5,239 nt of DNA from Hyphomicrobiales bacterium (lineage in GTDB: Bacteria > Pseudomonadota > Alphaproteobacteria > Rhizobiales > JAJFHB01): NCBI GenBank assembly GCA_021775795.1, contig JAJFHB010000043.1, positions 1 to 5,239 on the forward strand, read 5' to 3'. The number at the start of each line of letters is the position of its first letter. Within the stretch, counting starts at the first letter, position 1. Shown here piece by piece: positions 1 to 5,239 of this stretch. Below the pieces are notes generated by a model that was not told the DNA's origin, searched no databases, and saw only the letters and a program-made list of their open reading frames with translations. A program made the position numbers and the translations under genes.

Positions 1-24
1 CGGCTCACACGAACCGTTAAGGCG

Positions 25-49
25 CAAACAAAGCAGCCGATCATCGGCT
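25..49 (-). terminator. Probable Rho-independent terminator after the dioxygenase gene
   Basis: Read on the minus strand, AGCCGA and TCGGCT form a 6-bp stem around a TGA loop (plus positions 35-49). A T-rich tail, GCTTTGTTTG (plus 34-25), follows at once. It begins 7 bases past the dioxygenase stop codon, where the end of the ccdA-antiporter-dioxygenase transcript would be expected. The stem is short and the T tract is interrupted, so termination may be only partial. Confidence 0.5.
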
Positions 50-55
50 AGACGT

Positions 56-721
56 TCAAACGACAATATCGATGGCCGCTTCTGTTCCGGTAGCGCCCTG
101 CACGAACACCATCGACACAGCATCAGCCTGAGCACTGGACATCCGATTGAAAAGCCCGTCGCGGGCATTGTTCGGGTCATCTTTAATGTAGAACTGCGTC
201 GTCAAAATCTCGCGATCGCCATCAAACACCTTTACATGGATATGCGGTGTACGTCCGGGATAGATTGTTGGCTTGATCGTGCGGAACACATAGCTCCCGC
301 CATCATCCGTAACGTCATGGCCAAAACCCTGGAATGCCGGGTCAAAGTCAACACTGCGCCGATCACGCGGGTGCATATAATTGCCATTCACATCGCATTG
401 CCAAATTTCGATACGATGTCCTGCAAGAGGTTGCCCGTCGTTGCCAGTGACTGTCCCACGCAAAGTGAAAACTTCGCCACCAGCTTCTTCGACAAGTCCC
501 CTGATCTTGACCAGATCATTATCGATATCGGGCGTCCGCATCTCGTGTGTTGGATAGTACGGACCCTCCGTGGCACTTGGTGTCAGAACAGCAGCAACGG
601 CTTTTCCACCCAACGTGCTAGCGCCCATCAGTCCACCAATTCCGGCGAGCAGGCTGCGGCGTGATTTCCTATGTGTTTGAATAGCGTGATCCTTTCCTGC
701 ACAGGCGAGCCTCTTGCTCAA
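56..721 (-). CDS. Tat-exported intradiol ring-cleavage dioxygenase
   Basis: This 221-residue protein belongs to the intradiol (catechol/protocatechuate 3,4-) dioxygenase superfamily, non-heme Fe(III) enzymes that split a catechol ring between its hydroxyls. All four expected iron ligands are visible: Tyr115 (VNGNYMHPRD), Tyr154 (TIYPG), and His160 and His162 (RTPHIHV). The N-terminus has a twin-arginine motif (S-R-R-S-L-L, residues 20-25), a hydrophobic stretch to about residue 39 and an Ala-rich cleavage zone near 41-44. It therefore should fold with its metal in the cytoplasm and be exported. TEGPYYP (51-57) is typical of the family's N-terminal region. The start used is TTG at 721, which overlaps the antiporter stop by 4 bases. 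An in-frame ATT at 682 has a much better Shine-Dalgarno. The substrate cannot be read from sequence. Family assignment is firm; the start is uncertain. Confidence 0.9.
   Translation of the reverse strand: MSKRLACAGKDHAIQTHRKSRRSLLAGIGGLMGASTLGGKAVAAVLTPSATEGPYYPTHEMRTPDIDNDLVKIRGLVEEAGGEVFTLRGTVTGNDGQPLAGHRIEIWQCDVNGNYMHPRDRRSVDFDPAFQGFGHDVTDDGGSYVFRTIKPTIYPGRTPHIHVKVFDGDREILTTQFYIKDDPNNARDGLFNRMSSAQADAVSMVFVQGATGTEAAIDIVV
690..698 (-). promoter_or_regulatory. Strong Shine-Dalgarno-like run inside the dioxygenase 5' coding region
   Basis: The minus strand reads AGGAAAGGA here, followed by 7 bases and then an in-frame ATT codon at 682-680. This is better placed than anything before the assigned TTG start, where the nearest purine run, GGAAGG, lies 12 bases upstream. 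Starting at ATT would give a 9-residue instead of a 22-residue stretch before the twin arginines. ATT is a very rare initiator, so this is a candidate only. Confidence 0.35.
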
Positions 722-1998
722 TGAGGGTCGGGGCCTTCCGGCTCATCCGGCATGGTAATGACTTTCCGAACCAGCGGCTGCATTGTCAGTCCCTGAACAA
801 TGATTGAGAACACCACAACCGCGTAGGTTGCCGCCAATATCGGTGACTTGTAATCGCTCGCGGGCAACGACAAAGCCAGCGCCACAGAAATGCCGCCGCG
901 CAACCCTCCCCAGGTCAGGATCGTAATTGCGCCCTTGGTAAACTTCTCACGCACAGCCAGCAGGCTGATCGGGATCGCAACACTGATCCAGCGCGCCACA
1001 AGAACCAGAGGTATGGCGACAAGTGCGAGGCCGATGTGTTCGGGCGCCAGACCAATGACAAGCACCTCAAGACCGATGAGGAGGAAAAGAACCGAATTCA
1101 GGATTTCGTCGGACAACTCCCAGAACTGGAAAACGTGTTCACGGGTGTTTTCACTCATCGCAAATTTTGCACCATGATTGCCGATGAACAATCCCGCGAT
1201 CACCACAGCGATCGGGCCCGACAGGTGTGTATGAAGCGCAATGGCGTAAGTGCAGAAAACAAGTGCGAGCGTAATCAGGACTTCCAGATTGTGCTCATCA
1301 ATAACCCGCATGGCCCAGTAGGCCAGATAGCCGGTGGCAAGACCAAGCACGGCACCACCCAGCGCTTCCACCGCGAACAACTGTGCCACCTCCACGACCC
1401 CGACATCGCCGTGCGGGCCGCCGACCGCAATCGCCACAATGATGGTGAAGACCACTACACCCACGCCGTCATTGAAAAGTGATTCCCCGGCAATCTTGGC
1501 TTCAAGAAGGCGCGGAATCTGCACTGTCTTCAAAATGCCGAGAACCGCCACTGGGTCGGTTGGTGATATCAAAGATCCAAAAACCAGGGCCCAGATGAAC
1601 GGCACTTCGAAACCAAGCCAGTTCATCGCCAGCCACATGCCGGTGCCAACGATAAAGGTCGATGTCATGATACCGACACTTGCCATCAGGCCGATCGCCC
1701 ATTTGCGGGCGGCAAGCTCGCTGAAATCCACATGCACCGCGCCGGCAAACAGCAGCACACTCAACATCCCGTTCATCAACGTGTCGTGGAAATCGATGGA
1801 CCGCAGCGTATCGCTAACCGTTGCACTCACGCCAAAGCGTGGAAAGAAATGGTCAAACAGCACTATTGAGCCGGACGCTGCCAGCGCGATCACCACCAGA
1901 CCGATGGTATGAGGCAGGTGCAGGACCCGGTGGTTCAGATAGCCAAACACAGCCGAGAGGCCGAGAAGCACAGCGGTAATGTCGAAAAGAGAAAGCAT
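718..1998 (-). CDS. CPA1 (NhaP-type) Na+/H+ antiporter
   Basis: This 426-residue polytopic inner-membrane protein is of the monovalent cation:proton antiporter-1 family and probably exchanges Na+ (or K+/Li+) for H+. Family signatures appear in order: SPTDPVAV with Asp148 (145-152); GESLFNDGVG with the Asn176-Asp177 pair typical of electroneutral CPA1 exchangers (171-180); NSVLFLLIGLE (301-311); and TWGGLRGGISVAL with Arg367 (362-374). Roughly 11-13 hydrophobic segments fill the chain. The C-terminus stops soon after the last helix (MPDEPEGPDPH), so there is no RCK/TrkA-C or cyclic-nucleotide regulatory domain. The ATG at 1998 has only a weak GGA upstream. The gene lies 74 bases after ccdA and overlaps the dioxygenase start by 4 bases, suggesting co-transcription. 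Ion selectivity cannot be told from sequence. Confidence 0.92.
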   Translation of the reverse strand: MLSLFDITAVLLGLSAVFGYLNHRVLHLPHTIGLVVIALAASGSIVLFDHFFPRFGVSATVSDTLRSIDFHDTLMNGMLSVLLFAGAVHVDFSELAARKWAIGLMASVGIMTSTFIVGTGMWLAMNWLGFEVPFIWALVFGSLISPTDPVAVLGILKTVQIPRLLEAKIAGESLFNDGVGVVVFTIIVAIAVGGPHGDVGVVEVAQLFAVEALGGAVLGLATGYLAYWAMRVIDEHNLEVLITLALVFCTYAIALHTHLSGPIAVVIAGLFIGNHGAKFAMSENTREHVFQFWELSDEILNSVLFLLIGLEVLVIGLAPEHIGLALVAIPLVLVARWISVAIPISLLAVREKFTKGAITILTWGGLRGGISVALALSLPASDYKSPILAATYAVVVFSIIVQGLTMQPLVRKVITMPDEPEGPDPH

Positions 1999-2067
1999 GG
2001 CGCGCGGACATCCGGCTTGATTTGCAGAGCTGTTCTCTTATCGCATGGAAGAGCCCCTTGGCGACAG

Positions 2068-2080
2068 TCGGTTTAACCGA
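2068..2080. repeat. 6-bp dyad spanning the ccdA stop codon
   Basis: TCGGTT and AACCGA flank a single central T, and the ccdA stop codon (2073-2075) lies inside the dyad. With a further C-G and A-T pair beyond one mismatch it could form a small hairpin at the end of ccdA. No T tract follows on either strand, so it does not look like an intrinsic terminator. It could protect or pause the transcript before the antiporter gene, or be chance. Confidence 0.4.
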
Positions 2081-2813
2081 TTGTGGCGAGCGCGGGGAAC
2101 CACTCAATCAGCCAATTGGCGAAAATTGTGAACGAGCCCGTAAGAAACAAAATGCCGGTGAGCACAAGCATGCCACCCATGGCCTTTTCCACAAGGCCAA
2201 GGTGCTTTTTGAAGTTCCGCATGAAGCGTAAAAACGGCCCGACCGCGAGTGCAGCAATGAGAAAGGGGATGCCGATACCCAGCGAGTAGATCGCGAGCAA
2301 AAGTGCACCATAGCCAACCTGATCCTCGACAGATGCAATGGCGAGAATGGTGCCCAGCACCGGGCCGATACACGGCGTCCAGCCAAAAGCAAAGGCAAGG
2401 CCCACCGCAAAGGCTCCAAACGGCCCGGCAGGCTTGGTTGCGTGATGATAGCGAACCTCACGGTTGACAAAGGCGAGCCGAAACAGGCCAAGAAAATGCA
2501 GCCCCATGATGATGATGACAATGCCAGCGGCAATGGTCAGCGGGCGCTGATAGTCAAAAATCAGCTGGCCGATCCAGGACGCCGCAGCACCAAACGCCAC
2601 GAAAACAACAGTGAACCCCATCACAAACATCACTGCGGATGAGAACACACGCGCCGTCGTGCCCGATGAGACTTTGTCGCCATCCGTGAGCTCTTCCAGC
2701 GACGTACCGGCAAGAAAGCACAGATAGGGAGGCACCAGCGGCAGGACGCACGGTGACAGAAAGGATATGAGGCCCGCCAGCAGCACGCCTATATATGTTA
2801 TCTCACTGCCCAT
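2073..2813 (-). CDS. ccdA: CcdA-type cytochrome c biogenesis / thiol-disulfide transmembrane electron carrier
   Basis: This 246-residue protein matches the six-helix DsbD-beta/CcdA family, which passes electrons from cytoplasmic thioredoxin to periplasmic thiol proteins such as CcmG/ResA-like factors. The first helix carries the hallmark FLSPCVLPLVPPY (Cys22, residues 18-30). The symmetric fourth-helix motif FGWTPCIGPVLG holds Cys148 (143-154). Cys22 and Cys148 are the expected redox pair; Cys32 is extra. Hydrophobic segments fall near 5-27, 55-80, 92-112, 131-160, 167-192 and 211-232. There is no periplasmic N-terminal domain and no C-terminal thioredoxin domain, so this is CcdA rather than full DsbD. 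The start is ATG at 2813, with AAAGAG and GAGAGG as weak upstream purine runs. It is first in the minus-strand block, and no cytochrome c maturation gene is adjacent in this window. Confidence 0.9.
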   Translation of the reverse strand: MGSEITYIGVLLAGLISFLSPCVLPLVPPYLCFLAGTSLEELTDGDKVSSGTTARVFSSAVMFVMGFTVVFVAFGAAASWIGQLIFDYQRPLTIAAGIVIIIMGLHFLGLFRLAFVNREVRYHHATKPAGPFGAFAVGLAFAFGWTPCIGPVLGTILAIASVEDQVGYGALLLAIYSLGIGIPFLIAALAVGPFLRFMRNFKKHLGLVEKAMGGMLVLTGILFLTGSFTIFANWLIEWFPALATIG

Positions 2814-3127
2814 GCTGACCGCTCTTTGCGCCTCTCAAGTCTAGGGGTTGATACGGGCACACTTGTCTGTACCAACATTGCCCACCGGCTGTCGCTGCCG
2901 GACATCACTTCATGGACCATCATATAGACACTAAAGACCGGATTGTCTGTGATCAGGATCGCACAAATTTGTCAGAACGGGCGTTACGGAATGCGCGGAT
3001 CAAATCGCCGGGGCGAACCTTGGTCTGCCGTCTTCGGCGTGACAAGTGGCAGCCGTCCCGGCATTCTTGCAGCCAATAGTTCGCTTGCCTGACATCTTCA
3101 CTACCTTCGAGTTTTGAGGGCTTTCCC
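2814..3127. other. Divergent intergenic region between ccdA and the GNAT gene
   Basis: These 314 bases separate two divergent genes and should hold both promoters. On the minus strand TATGAT (plus 2924-2919) is a 5/6 match to a -10 box, but no good -35 sits 16-18 bases from it. On the plus strand TTGCAG (about 3068) is a weak -35-like hexamer with a poor -10. A small hairpin, GCCG-TCTT-CGGC, lies at 3027-3038. A 55-codon plus-strand frame (2912-3079) has no Shine-Dalgarno and is not called. I see no tRNA, repeat array or gene remnant. Confidence 0.5.
3116..3120 (+). promoter_or_regulatory. Shine-Dalgarno of the GNAT gene
   Basis: GAGGG lies 7 bases before the ATG at 3128. It fixes the start of the acetyltransferase and is the clearest ribosome binding site in the window. 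Confidence 0.7.
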
Positions 3128-3598
3128 ATGTCTAACTTCCAAATCGATATTCTGACTGACCTGCCCGACGACATTGCTGATCTGGTGAGCAGGGGTCAGG
3201 AGGCCTACGAGGCCAGCCACGGGGTCGCGTGCGATTACGAGAAATTTTCGATTGTCGCCCGAAATGAGGGCGGCGAGATAATCGGTGTTCTCACAGGCTA
3301 TTCCGCCTATGCAGAAATCTACGTTGATGATCTGTGGGTTGACGCCGCCCATCGCAAACTTGGCCAGGGTCGCAAACTTCTGGAGACTGTCGACAGCCAC
3401 TTCAGGGGAAAGGGCTACAACAACATCAATCTGGTCACCAACCAGTTTCAGGCCGTGGGGTTCTATGAGAGCTGCGGTTATGAAGTTGAGTTTGTCAGGA
3501 CAAACAAACACCATCCCGAGCTGTCAAAGACGTTCTTCATCAAGTATTTCGGCGATGAGCCGCAAACCCGGGGCATCATTGATACTGCGGTCAGGTAA
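3128..3598 (+). CDS. GNAT-family N-acetyltransferase
   Basis: This 156-residue single-domain protein fits the Gcn5-related N-acetyltransferase fold, which moves an acetyl group from acetyl-CoA to an amine. The acetyl-CoA pyrophosphate-binding signature is R-K-L-G-Q-G (residues 76-81), just after the beta-strand segment IYVDDLWVD (64-72). The C-terminal part has the usual A-x-x-F-Y-x-x-x-G-Y pattern (A109, F112, Y113, G117, Y118); Tyr113 sits where the general acid is often found. Length is normal for a stand-alone GNAT, and there is no signal peptide, so it is cytoplasmic. The start is supported by GAGGG 7 bases upstream. It is transcribed alone, divergent from ccdA and convergent with the L,D-transpeptidase. 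Its substrate (protein N-terminus, small amine, antibiotic or other) cannot be inferred. Confidence 0.88.
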   Translation: MSNFQIDILTDLPDDIADLVSRGQEAYEASHGVACDYEKFSIVARNEGGEIIGVLTGYSAYAEIYVDDLWVDAAHRKLGQGRKLLETVDSHFRGKGYNNINLVTNQFQAVGFYESCGYEVEFVRTNKHHPELSKTFFIKYFGDEPQTRGIIDTAVR

Positions 3599-3638
3599 GC
3601 GTCTCCACTGACGTCCGCCGCGACGAAGTCCAAGACTC

Positions 3639-3658
3639 CCGCTCGATCAAAGGAGCGG
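3639..3658. terminator. Hairpin between convergent genes, possible weak bidirectional terminator
   Basis: CCGCTC (3639-3644) and GAGCGG (3653-3658) form a 6-bp stem around an 8-base loop. It lies 40 bases after the GNAT stop and 17 bases past the transpeptidase stop, where transcripts from both sides would end. Neither strand shows a proper T tract after the stem, so intrinsic termination is doubtful. Confidence 0.3.
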
Positions 3659-3675
3659 CTTACCGGCAGAGAAGC

Positions 3676-4227
3676 TCACTCGGCCTGCTCAGCCACCTGA
3701 ACCGCATCCTCATCAAGTTCCTCAAGGACAATCACCGGAGTACCGATGTGCACATGCTCATAGAGGTGCGTGACATCTTCGTTACGCATGCGGAAACAGC
3801 CGCTGGACGAGGCCTGGCCAATCGAGTTGGGTGAGTTTGTGCCGTGGATGCGGTACATGGACCAACCAAGATATATGGCCCGTACGCCCAAGGGATTTTG
3901 CGGTCCCGGGGCGACGTAGCGGGGCAGGCGCGGATTTCGCCGCCGCATGGATGCGGTTGGGCTCCATCCGGGATTTTCCCGCATGCGGGTGACAATGCTC
4001 TCACCCGTCCACTGCTCGCTGGCGCGGCCAACAGCAATCGAGTAGCGAATGGCCCTGCCTTCTCCAAGTATGTAGTAAAGTTTGCGCTCGGAATTCACCA
4101 CCACGATGGTGCCCGGCCCATACTCGCTCGAGAAATTGACATAATCCCGGGCGCTCGCCTCTTGTGCGGAAAAGAAAACCACGCCCAAGACAAGGGCAAT
4201 CACAAATGAACTCACACGAAACAACAT
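3676..4227 (-). CDS. Exported L,D-transpeptidase (YkuD domain)
   Basis: This 183-residue protein is a minimal YkuD-family L,D-transpeptidase, which uses a catalytic Cys to form 3-3 peptidoglycan cross-links or attach proteins to the wall. The active-site signature runs from His128-Gly129-Thr130 through Gly137 to Ser142-Gly143-Cys144 and Arg146; Cys144 is the only cysteine. A Sec signal peptide fills residues 1-26 (basic Arg4, hydrophobic core about 7-19, cleavage probably after ASA at 26). There is no LysM or PG-binding domain. The C-terminus is an acidic tail (ELDEDAVQVAEQAE). I chose ATG at 4227 over an in-frame TTG at 4290 because the signal peptide begins exactly there; the longer form would add 21 residues unlike an n-region. 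In some alphaproteobacteria such enzymes tether outer-membrane beta-barrels to peptidoglycan; whether this one does is unknown. It diverges from the ZevA-like gene. Confidence 0.92.
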   Translation of the reverse strand: MLFRVSSFVIALVLGVVFFSAQEASARDYVNFSSEYGPGTIVVVNSERKLYYILGEGRAIRYSIAVGRASEQWTGESIVTRMRENPGWSPTASMRRRNPRLPRYVAPGPQNPLGVRAIYLGWSMYRIHGTNSPNSIGQASSSGCFRMRNEDVTHLYEHVHIGTPVIVLEELDEDAVQVAEQAE

Positions 4228-4280
4228 AACACCCCAACCTTCACTCACTAACTGACAAACAGGTAATCTCAACTGCCGCA

Positions 4281-4309
4281 ATACGACCAAACTTTAGTCA
4301 CAAGTTCAA
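4281..4309 (-). promoter_or_regulatory. Possible promoter for the L,D-transpeptidase
   Basis: On the minus strand TTGAAC (plus 4309-4304), preceded by C as in many alphaproteobacterial -35 boxes, is 17 bases from TCGTAT (plus 4286-4281). The -35 is good and the -10 poor (3/6). It would give a leader of roughly 50 bases before the ATG at 4227, and would place the TTG at 4290 upstream of or at the transcript start, consistent with the shorter gene model. Confidence 0.3.
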
Positions 4310-4334
4310 GCGCCATGTCGTTCACGATTTGTTA

Positions 4335-4349
4335 TCCCGCAAAGCGGGA
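4335..4349. repeat. Tight perfect hairpin TCCCGC-AAA-GCGGGA
   Basis: A 6-bp GC-rich perfect inverted repeat with a 3-base centre lies between the two divergent genes, 107 bases from the transpeptidase start and 117 from the ZevA-like start. Flanking GTT (4331-4333) and AAC (4352-4354) extend the near-symmetry. No T tract follows on either strand, so a terminator is unlikely. It could be a protein-binding dyad or a small repeat-type hairpin. Confidence 0.5.
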
Positions 4350-4394
4350 CGAACAGTCGCCTTGAAACACCCTTTTTGGTCACCAGATCGGCCA

Positions 4395-4400
4395 TATCAT
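4395..4400 (+). promoter_or_regulatory. Possible -10 box for the ZevA-like gene
   Basis: TATCAT is a 5/6 match to the sigma-70 -10 consensus. The -35 region (a T-rich stretch near 4372-4378) is poor, so activator help or another promoter is possible. If used, transcription would begin around 4407, inside the left arm of the CTTTATC/GATAAAG dyad. Confidence 0.25.
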
Positions 4401-4401
4401 G

Positions 4402-4432
4402 CTTTATCGGTTAGCGCGTAATTGTGATAAAG
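4402..4432. promoter_or_regulatory. Inverted repeat CTTTATC-N17-GATAAAG, candidate operator or leader hairpin
   Basis: Two perfect 7-base arms (4402-4408 and 4426-4432) are separated by 17 bases. The inner sequence adds partial symmetry (GGTTA...TAATT around GCGCG, with G-T pairs). The right arm ends 34 bases before the ZevA-like ATG. Widely spaced dyads of this shape are seen for some metal regulators (NikR half-sites are also far apart), but the arm sequence is not the NikR consensus I know, and no regulator can be named. Confidence 0.4.
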
Positions 4433-4466
4433 ACGTAAAAGACTGACGGATCCACGGAAACCGATC

Positions 4467-5135
4467 ATGAAGATTTCACGAAAGCTGACCACGGCCCTTC
4501 TGGGCGTAATCGCCAGCGCTGCTGTCATCTCAAACGCTGCAGCACACCCCCACGTCTGGATCTTTGCCTACAGCGATGCGGTGTTTGATGAAAACGGCCA
4601 GGTCATCGCCTTGAACATCGAATGGGAATTCGACGAGTTCTACAGCGTCGTTGCGATTGAAGGTCTCGATGTCAACGAAAACGGGACCTACGAAGATTCT
4701 GAATTACGCCCTCTGGCAACCGCAAACCTTGAGGCGCTGAAGGAATGGGACTATTTCACAAAAGTTGCCGCCGGCTCCGAAGAGCTCACGTTCGGTGACA
4801 TCTCAGACTATGGCTCCTATGTGCGGAATGGCGTTTTGACACTGCACTTCATCCTGCCTTTGGCGGACCCCGCTGACCCGACCGAGCAGACGATCTCCTA
4901 CAAGATGTACGATCCGACATTTTACATTGCGATAGACTATGCAAACAGCGATGCTCTGGCGTCCTCAGGTGCCATCCCCGACAGCTGCGAAATGAAACTC
5001 CTTGAAGCCGATGCTGACAAGGACGAGGAAACCGTCGTCGAATCCTATTACGAATCCATGCTCGAATCCGGCACCATCGGCGCAATCTATGCGCAAACCG
5101 CCGTAATTGCCTGCAACGGCGAGCCGTCACTCTAG
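4467..5135 (+). CDS. DUF1007 family periplasmic protein, ZevA-like
   Basis: This 222-residue protein belongs to the DUF1007 family, whose Haemophilus influenzae member ZevA works with the membrane protein ZevB in zinc uptake or handling. A Sec signal peptide (basic MKISRK, hydrophobic 8-20) ends in SNAAA, leaving His-Pro-His-Val-Trp (27-31) as the likely mature N-terminus; this HPHVW block is the family hallmark and a probable metal ligand. Other family segments are FDEFYS (55-60), an EF-hand-like loop DVNENGTYEDSE (68-79) with acidic or amide residues at positions 1, 3, 5, 9 and 12 and Gly at 6, and YDPTFYIAI (148-156). Cys174 and Cys216 could form a disulfide. An acidic patch lies at 180-188. 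The ATG at 4467 has GGAAA starting 11 bases upstream. The next frame starts immediately after its stop. Metal identity is not proven by sequence. Confidence 0.88.
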   Translation: MKISRKLTTALLGVIASAAVISNAAAHPHVWIFAYSDAVFDENGQVIALNIEWEFDEFYSVVAIEGLDVNENGTYEDSELRPLATANLEALKEWDYFTKVAAGSEELTFGDISDYGSYVRNGVLTLHFILPLADPADPTEQTISYKMYDPTFYIAIDYANSDALASSGAIPDSCEMKLLEADADKDEETVVESYYESMLESGTIGAIYAQTAVIACNGEPSL

Positions 5136-5239
5136 ATGCGAGCGGCCGCTTTTTTTCTCCTGCTCCTGGTTTGCCTGTCCGCCTGGCCCACCGGGTTGGC
5201 AGCCGCAGACGACACCCCGATTGTCACCGCCCAGGTCGA
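5136..5239 (+). CDS. Start of an exported or membrane protein, probably ZevB/NicO-type permease (partial)
   Basis: An ATG directly follows the ZevA-like stop with no gap and stays open for 34 codons to the window edge. The visible product, MRAAAFFLLLLVCLSAWP then TGLAAADDTPIVTAQV, has a clear signal sequence: Arg2, a Leu-rich core, and a likely cleavage after LAA or AAA. The zero-base junction implies translational coupling; GGCGAG about 11-16 bases upstream is only a modest ribosome site. DUF1007 genes are commonly followed by a nickel/cobalt exporter-like (NicO/RcnA, ZevB) permease, so that is the best guess, but nothing in these 34 residues is diagnostic. A run of seven T lies inside codons 5-7 (5150-5156). 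Confidence 0.6.
   Translation, partial: MRAAAFFLLLLVCLSAWPTGLAAADDTPIVTAQV

Noticed and set aside
236..664. Plus-strand 142-residue frame antisense to the dioxygenase
   Set aside because: It mirrors the dioxygenase coding region, whose four iron ligands are intact, and no independent signal supports it.
1334..1912. Plus-strand 192-residue frame antisense to the antiporter
   Set aside because: Its Thr/Pro/Ala/Ser-rich composition is typical of the reverse frame of a hydrophobic membrane gene, and the antiporter motifs on the other strand are unambiguous.
2862..2950. Repeated TTGTCTGT octamer near 2862 and 2943
   Set aside because: Only two copies of 8 bases with unrelated flanks; compatible with chance.
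2912..3079. Plus-strand 55-codon frame starting ATG in the ccdA-GNAT intergenic region
   Set aside because: It has no Shine-Dalgarno, basic low-information composition, no recognisable domain, and ends 48 bases before the GNAT gene. It is most likely chance.
2953..3174. Minus-strand 73-residue frame across the intergenic region and the GNAT start
   Set aside because: It overlaps the well-supported GNAT start and the Shine-Dalgarno on the opposite strand, and its residues show no family pattern.
3101..3514. Minus-strand 137-residue frame antisense to the GNAT gene
   Set aside because: It is an antisense shadow of a gene with clear acetyl-CoA-binding motifs, with no ribosome site or domain of its own.
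4228..4290. Longer L,D-transpeptidase beginning at TTG 4290
   Set aside because: The added 21 residues precede a complete signal peptide that starts with its own ATG at 4227, and the candidate promoter would overlap the TTG.
5139..5160. Terminator-like AGCGGCCGCT followed by a T run
   Set aside because: The palindrome has no proper loop (at most a 3-bp stem) and lies inside the open signal-peptide codons of the next gene.

Overview
The window looks like ordinary chromosomal DNA from an alphaproteobacterium, possibly a marine Hyphomicrobiales/Rhizobiales-type organism. This is inferred from moderate-to-high GC, dense short-spaced genes, a Tat-exported intradiol dioxygenase, a stand-alone CcdA, a small YkuD-only L,D-transpeptidase and a DUF1007 (ZevA-like) gene. 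No rRNA, tRNA, CRISPR array, insertion sequence or phage gene is visible.

Left block (about 25-2813, all on the minus strand). Transcription would run from a CcdA-type thiol-electron transporter, through a CPA1 (NhaP-type) cation/proton antiporter, to a Tat-exported intradiol ring-cleavage dioxygenase. The antiporter stop and the dioxygenase TTG start overlap by 4 bases, so those two are probably translationally coupled. The ccdA-antiporter gap is 74 bases. A plausible Rho-independent terminator follows the dioxygenase at 25-49.

Middle (2814-3675). A 314-base divergent intergenic region holds no convincing gene. It is followed by a plus-strand GNAT N-acetyltransferase with a good Shine-Dalgarno. 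The GNAT gene converges on the next gene across 77 bases that contain a 6-bp hairpin.

Right block (3676-5239). A minus-strand L,D-transpeptidase is divergent from a plus-strand DUF1007/ZevA-like periplasmic metal-protein gene. That gene is directly abutted by the start of another exported or membrane protein cut off by the window edge. In known zev loci the second gene encodes a NicO/RcnA-type permease, so this is probably the start of a ZevAB-like transition-metal handling pair. The divergent intergenic region carries two sharp dyads: a tight TCCCGC-AAA-GCGGGA hairpin and a CTTTATC-N17-GATAAAG inverted repeat close to the ZevA-like start.

Most products act at or beyond the inner membrane: thiol reduction, ion exchange, extracytoplasmic oxidation, peptidoglycan cross-linking and metal handling. 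I see no clear evidence of a new multi-gene defence or mobile system. The most useful leads are regulatory or structural: the dyad upstream of the ZevA-like gene, the start-site puzzle of the dioxygenase, and the unusual pairing of dioxygenase with antiporter.
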